A DNA stretch of 64,000 bases, taken from the NCBI RefSeq assembly GCF_027497495.1, contig NZ_CP114205.1, positions 4,588,001-4,652,000 of the forward strand, written 5' to 3'. Below are positions 60,280 through 64,000 of this stretch, piece by piece. The notes under the pieces were generated by a model. The model made no database searches, had not been told where the DNA came from, and saw only the letters and a program-made list of their open reading frames with translations. Made by a program: the position numbers and the translations under genes. The DNA is from Streptomyces tubercidicus (GTDB lineage: Bacteria; Actinomycetota; Actinomycetes; Streptomycetales; Streptomycetaceae). Position 1 is the stretch's first letter, and every line of letters begins with the position of its first letter.

Positions 60280-60332
60280 TTGGAAGGGGTGCGGAGTGGG
60301 CGGTGTGTGCGCTGCGGGCGGAGCGTGCGGAT

Positions 60333-60359
60333 CGGGCGGTGCGGGCGGTGCGGGCGGTG
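60333..60359. repeat. tandem 9-bp repeat
   Basis: Three exact head-to-tail copies of CGGGCGGTG in the gap between the flavin reductase and the sigma factor gene, with partial copies either side. Confidence 0.85.
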
Positions 60360-60518
60360 CGGGGCGCCACCCGGAGGTGTGGTTTCCCCGTGGTTCCGGA
60401 GTGAGATGGGGTGGGTTCGGGGGAGATTGGGGGCTGGGGTCCCGATTGCGTGGCGTCCACGCGGGTAGCGTCCACTGCGGCCGGGTCCGTAGCCGAGCAC
60501 GGGGGAGAGTTCCGGTAC

Positions 60519-61100
60519 ATGGCCGATGCGAGAGCGTCGTCAGCTTCGTCTGCCGCGCCACCCACCTTCGACGAGGTCTTCTGCGGGCTGTTGCCCCGGC
60601 TGTATCGAAGGGCGGTGATGCTGGCCGGATCGAGACAGTCCGCGGAGGACGTGGTGCACGAGGCATATCTCAAACTCGCGGCCCGCCCCCAGCGCTTCCT
60701 GGCCCACCCGGAGCCGTATGCCTACGCCTTCACCGCCGTCCTCAGCGTCGCCCGCGACGCCTACCGCAAGGACCGCCGCCAGGTGCTGGTCGACGGCATG
60801 GAGGGAGTCGAGGAGGCCGGTGCGGGAGGCGCCGCCGGTGCGGTGCCCGGGGCGTCCGGCGGCTGGGACGGCGGGGTGGAGCGGCGGCAGGCCGAGATCG
60901 AAGCGGTGCGCCTGCTGGGGAGGTTGTCGCACCGGCAGGCCGGCATCGTGATCCTCGTCGACCTCGACGGCTACACCATCGACCAGGCCGCGAAGATCAT
61001 GAAGGTGCATCGTGGCACCGCCGCCCGCCATCGCGCCCGTGCGCTGGACAGGCTGCGCGCCTACCTCGTTGAATCGGAGCACGGGCAGGCCGGGAGGTGA
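60519..61100 (+). CDS. ECF-type RNA polymerase sigma factor
   Basis: A 193-residue sigma-70 family protein; ATG 60519 (MADARASSASSAAPP) follows GGGGGA. Region 2 (about 15-85) has FDEVFCGLLPRLYRRAVML and SAEDVVHEAYLKLA; region 4 (about 130-185) has LSHRQAGIVILVDLDGYTI and MKVHRGTAARHRARALDRLR. A Gly/Ala-rich linker separates them. The stop overlaps the following membrane-protein gene in GTGA, the arrangement of a sigma factor with its membrane-bound partner. Confidence 0.87.
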   Translation: MADARASSASSAAPPTFDEVFCGLLPRLYRRAVMLAGSRQSAEDVVHEAYLKLAARPQRFLAHPEPYAYAFTAVLSVARDAYRKDRRQVLVDGMEGVEEAGAGGAAGAVPGASGGWDGGVERRQAEIEAVRLLGRLSHRQAGIVILVDLDGYTIDQAAKIMKVHRGTAARHRARALDRLRAYLVESEHGQAGR

Positions 61101-61762
61101 GCGGCACGGTGGACGTGGGGCCACGCTACGACGGCGGTGCGGGTGCGGCGGGCGGTGACGGCCGGGGCTTCGGCGGTGGCCGGGGCGACGGTGCCGGGGA
61201 CGATCCCGAGGCGCTGCTGCGCGCCCGGCTGCGGCTGGCGGACGAACAGATCGAGACACCGCCCGGCCTGTGGGACCGCATCAGGGAGCCGCGCCCCGAG
61301 CAGGCACCCGCCGTGGTGCCGCTGCCCCGGAGGCGGCCGCGGGTGGTCGTGCTCGTAGTGGCGGCGGCGGTGGCCGCGGTCGCACTGGGGGTGTGGTGGC
61401 TGGTGCGCCCCGGGCCTGTCTCGTTGCAGCCGGCGGGGCCGACCCCGAGGGTGAAGATCACGGTCTACAACAGCGAACGGGCCTGCCGTACGGGCCGCTC
61501 CCTGGAGTGCGCGCTGCGGCTGGCCAACGACCCGCGTGCCAAGTACGCCGCGCGCGGCAACTCCGCCGGCCGGGTCTGGCACGGCGATGCGCTGTCCGCG
61601 CGCTGTGTGGTGACGGACGGCCGGATGGTCCGCGACGAAGCGGGCGTCACCTCCACCCGCTGGTATCTGGTCACCAGCGGGCAGGGTGTGCGGGGCTGGC
61701 TGCCGGGGGTGCGGACGCGGAACACGCGTGAGGTGCCGGAGTGTCCGGCGGGGGTGACGTAG
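61097..61762 (+). CDS. membrane protein coupled to the sigma factor (putative anti-sigma or sensor)
   Basis: A 221-residue protein. The cytoplasmic N-terminus (about 1-78) is Gly-rich, then has an amphipathic segment (DPEALLRARLRLADEQIE, PPGLWDRIREP). One membrane helix follows (about 80-100, RVVVLVVAAAVAAVALGVWWL). The extracellular domain (about 105-221) has four Cys and ends in WYLVTSGQGVRGWLPGVRTR, like a bacterial SH3 domain. No zinc-binding anti-sigma HxxxCxxC motif is visible. Start overlaps the sigma factor stop. Confidence 0.82.
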   Translation: MSGTVDVGPRYDGGAGAAGGDGRGFGGGRGDGAGDDPEALLRARLRLADEQIETPPGLWDRIREPRPEQAPAVVPLPRRRPRVVVLVVAAAVAAVALGVWWLVRPGPVSLQPAGPTPRVKITVYNSERACRTGRSLECALRLANDPRAKYAARGNSAGRVWHGDALSARCVVTDGRMVRDEAGVTSTRWYLVTSGQGVRGWLPGVRTRNTREVPECPAGVT

Positions 61763-61770
61763 GGCGTTTT

Positions 61771-61800
61771 TCGTTCGGATTCGTTCGGTTTCGTTCGGAT
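61771..61800. repeat. tandem 10-bp repeat
   Basis: Three head-to-tail copies of CGTTCGGNTT-like decamers (CGTTCGGATT, CGTTCGGTTT, CGTTCGGATG) just after the membrane-protein stop, in the 93-bp gap before the convergent enoyl-CoA hydratase. Confidence 0.85.
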
Positions 61801-61855
61801 GCTGAGGGTGGGCTCGCTCTGGGACAGCCCTGGGCGCACGGGCTCCTCCGGGAGG

Positions 61856-62740
61856 TCATCGTCCGTGGAACGCCGGGTGGCGGCGGGCCACGAAGGAGGC
61901 GACGCCCTCCTGTGCGTCCGCCGTCGTCATATTGATCTCCTGCGCGGTGGCCTCGGCGGCGAAGGCGGCGGTGCGGTCGGTGTCGAGCGAGGCGTTGACC
62001 AGCTGCTTGGTCAGGGCCAGGGCGCGGGTGGGGCCGGCCGCCAGCCGCTCGGCCCACTCCCGGGCCGTCTTCGCCAGCTCGCCGTCCGGCACCACCCGGT
62101 TGACCAGACCCAGCCGTTCCGCTTCGGCGGCCGGTAGGGCGTCCCCGAAGAACAGCAGCTCCTTGGCGCGCTGTGGGCCGATCAGCCGCGGCAGGAGGTA
62201 GGCGCCGCCGCCGTCCGGGACCAGGCCGCGGCGGACGAACACCTCGATGAAGCGGGCCGATTCGGCGGCCAGCACCAGATCGCAGGCGAGCGCGAGATGG
62301 GCGCCGAGCCCGGCCGCGGTGCCGTTGACGGCGGCGATGACCGGCTTTTCGCAGTCCAGCACCGCCGTGATGAGCCGCTGCGCGCCGTCGCGGATCATCC
62401 GGGCGACATCCCCGGCGACCCGCTCCCCGGCCGGCGGCGAGCCGCGCAGATCGGCGCCGGCGCAGAAGCCCTTGCCGGTTGCGGTGAGCACGACGGCCCG
62501 GACGCCGGGGTCGGCCGAGGCGTCGGCGAGCCGGCCGATGAGGCGTTCGCGCTGGTCCCAGGTGACGGCGTTCATCGCGTCCGGCCGGTTCAACGTGAGC
62601 CACGAGACGCCGTTGTCAGTGGCGTGGAGTATCAATGAATCGACGGGTTCCGCGCGAGCGGTGGACTCGTCGGACGCTGCGGGCGCGACGGGCGCGGCGG
62701 GGGGAACGGAACCGGGGGACGGGGACGGTGAGGGTGTCAT
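61856..62740 (-). CDS. enoyl-CoA hydratase/isomerase family protein
   Basis: A 294-residue crotonase-fold protein; ATG 62740. The first 32 residues are a Pro/Ser/Ala extension that most hydratases lack. The oxyanion-hole regions are GKGFCAGADLRG and VNGTAAGLGAHLALACD; the catalytic-Glu region reads FIEVFVRRGLVPDGG, with one Asp and one Glu available. It hydrates or isomerises the product of the acyl-CoA dehydrogenases. No clear ribosome binding site is seen before the start. Confidence 0.9.
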   Translation of the reverse strand: MTPSPSPSPGSVPPAAPVAPAASDESTARAEPVDSLILHATDNGVSWLTLNRPDAMNAVTWDQRERLIGRLADASADPGVRAVVLTATGKGFCAGADLRGSPPAGERVAGDVARMIRDGAQRLITAVLDCEKPVIAAVNGTAAGLGAHLALACDLVLAAESARFIEVFVRRGLVPDGGGAYLLPRLIGPQRAKELLFFGDALPAAEAERLGLVNRVVPDGELAKTAREWAERLAAGPTRALALTKQLVNASLDTDRTAAFAAEATAQEINMTTADAQEGVASFVARRHPAFHGR

Positions 62741-62849
62741 GGGGGAGTGGCTCCAGAGGGTGCGGTCGGGGTGGTCGCCACGGCCTTGGGCGCAGGCGCG
62801 GGTGCGGGCGTGGGCACGGCCTCGGATGCGGATGCGGATGCGGCTGCGG

Positions 62850-64000
62850 TCATGGGCAGACGGCGAGGGCGTCGAGGGCTACGGCGCCCTGGCCGCGCGG
62901 CAGGACCACCAGCGGGTTGATGTCCAGCTCGGACAGGTCGTCGCCGAGTTCCAACGCCATCCGTTGCACCCTCAGGACGACTTCGACCAGCGCGTCGAGG
63001 TCCGCGGGCGGCGCTCCGCGCACGCCGTCCAGGAGGGCCCGGCCGCGCAGTTCGTCGAGCATCGCGCGCGCCTGGTCCTCCCCGAAGGGCGGTACGCCCA
63101 CCACGACATCCCGCAGCACCTCCACGAGGACCCCGCCGAGGCCGACGGTCACGGTCGGCCCGAAGAGGCTGTCCCGGGTGACGCCGACGACCATCTCGAC
63201 GCCCCGCTCGATCATCTGGCAGACCAGCACCCCGTCCAGCGGCACGTCCTCGTAGCGCGCGATGTCGGTGAGCTCGCGATAGGCGTCCCTGACCTGGCTG
63301 GCCGACGTCAGCTGGACCTTGACCAGGCCGAGTTCGGTCTTGTGCGCGAGCTGCGGTCCGGAGGCCTTCATGACCACGGGATAGCCGACCAGGCTCGCGG
63401 CCCGTACGGCCGCCGCCGCGCTGGTCACCAGCTGTTCGCGCGGGACCCGGATGCCATAGGCGCGCAGCAGTTGCTTGGCCGCGTGCTCGCTGAGCTGCTG
63501 GCCCGGACGCATCAGGGCCTGTGCCTTGCGCGCGGACGGGGACAGGACGCGGGGGGCGTCGTCGAAGGGGGAGCGGTAGCCGGTGACGAAGCGGTGGTGG
63601 TCGAGGTAGCCGCGGACGGCGGTGATGCAGTTGGCGAAGGTGCGGAAGGTCGCCACCCGCGAGGAGCCGAGAAGGGTGCGGCGGTAGGCGTCCTCCGTAC
63701 CGACCGGCGAGCCCCACACCACACACACCAGCTTGTCCGTCTGCTCCGCCGCGTCCACCAGATCCTGGGCGAGCTTGTCGCTCATCGGCGGGAAGGGCCC
63801 GGTGATCGGGCAGATCAGTATGCCGATGGACGGGTCGGCCAGGATCGCGTCGAGGATCTTGCGGCCGCGCCAGTCGCCGACCGGGTGCCCGCCGTTGTCG
63901 ACCGGATTGGCGACGTGCAGATACTCCGGTATCCACTGGTGCAGTTCGGCCTGCTTGGCGGCGCCGAGGGTGGGCAGCCGCAGGCCGGCCGCGGTCGCCA
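62850..64000 (-). CDS. acetate--CoA ligase (ADP-forming) family protein, C-terminal part (partial)
   Basis: The 3' 383 codons of a gene that continues beyond the right window edge; an internal ATG at 63785 is not the start because the frame stays open with family sequence (NGGHPVGDWRGRKILDAI). The visible part covers the end of the ligase_CoA/succinyl-CoA synthetase-like domain and a full C-terminal ATP-grasp domain (GYPVVMKASGPQLAHKTELGLV). Such enzymes form acyl-CoA with ATP or ADP. The enoyl-CoA hydratase follows it on the same strand after 109 bp. Confidence 0.88.
   Translation of the reverse strand, partial: ATAAGLRLPTLGAAKQAELHQWIPEYLHVANPVDNGGHPVGDWRGRKILDAILADPSIGILICPITGPFPPMSDKLAQDLVDAAEQTDKLVCVVWGSPVGTEDAYRRTLLGSSRVATFRTFANCITAVRGYLDHHRFVTGYRSPFDDAPRVLSPSARKAQALMRPGQQLSEHAAKQLLRAYGIRVPREQLVTSAAAAVRAASLVGYPVVMKASGPQLAHKTELGLVKVQLTSASQVRDAYRELTDIARYEDVPLDGVLVCQMIERGVEMVVGVTRDSLFGPTVTVGLGGVLVEVLRDVVVGVPPFGEDQARAMLDELRGRALLDGVRGAPPADLDALVEVVLRVQRMALELGDDLSELDINPLVVLPRGQGAVALDALAVCP

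Overview
The window is a high-GC actinobacterial chromosome segment, almost certainly from a Streptomyces. Evidence: very GC-rich third codon positions, frequent GTG starts, GTGA/ATGA translational coupling, His-tailed GroEL1 behind two CIRCE boxes, and the adjacent developmental genes whiD and bldM with an exact sigma-BldN-type promoter in front of bldM. The order of genes to about 48.8 kb resembles the core-chromosome order I remember from Streptomyces coelicolor. No tRNA, rRNA, CRISPR array, transposase or phage gene was found.

Region 1 (1-12.1 kb) is translation and envelope-precursor housekeeping: the end of infA, then rpmJ-rpsM-rpsK-rpsD-rpoA-rplQ-truA, a membrane protein, an ABC-F ATPase, rplM-rpsI, glmM, a DUF389 membrane protein and coaA. 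Region 2 (12.3-25.8 kb) holds glmS-acpS-nnr, an L,D-transpeptidase, alr, an alpha/beta hydrolase, and the tRNA t6A genes tsaE, tsaB and tsaD with rimI. Small proteins are scattered among them, one behind an iron-box-like operator. Region 3 (25.9-33.9 kb) has a SEDS-family protein, groES-groEL1 under CIRCE control, and accessory oxidoreductase, MOSC and LysR genes.

Region 4 (34-39.2 kb) is a developmental and nucleotide locus: whiD (minus) diverging from bldM, an ECF-type sigma factor (probable shbA), guaB and guaB3. The guaB 3' end is present twice. Region 5 (39.2-48.8 kb) has an intergenic array of structured repeats, a nucleotide-sugar dehydrogenase lacking its catalytic Cys, glpD, a serine hydrolase, and a membrane Ser/Thr kinase followed by a membrane pseudokinase.

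Region 6 (48.8-64 kb) looks like an acyl-CoA catabolic cluster: acyl-CoA ligase, three acyl-CoA dehydrogenases, cyclase-family hydrolase, two dehydrogenases, MFS transporter, flavin reductase, enoyl-CoA hydratase and the end of an ADP-forming acyl-CoA synthetase-like gene. A short palindrome (TCTGAYG-N3-CRTCAGA type) stands in front of four of its genes or divergent promoters, which suggests one TetR-like regulator acting in trans. An ATP-binding regulator and a sigma factor/membrane protein pair are interspersed.

The most novel signal is a family of three intergenic elements (39181-39339, 39465-39616 inverted, 55732-55870). Each folds into a long hairpin with an identical 15-nt loop (CTGCTTCGCTTTACG) and an identical TCC/TCC internal loop, while the stems differ in sequence but stay perfectly paired.
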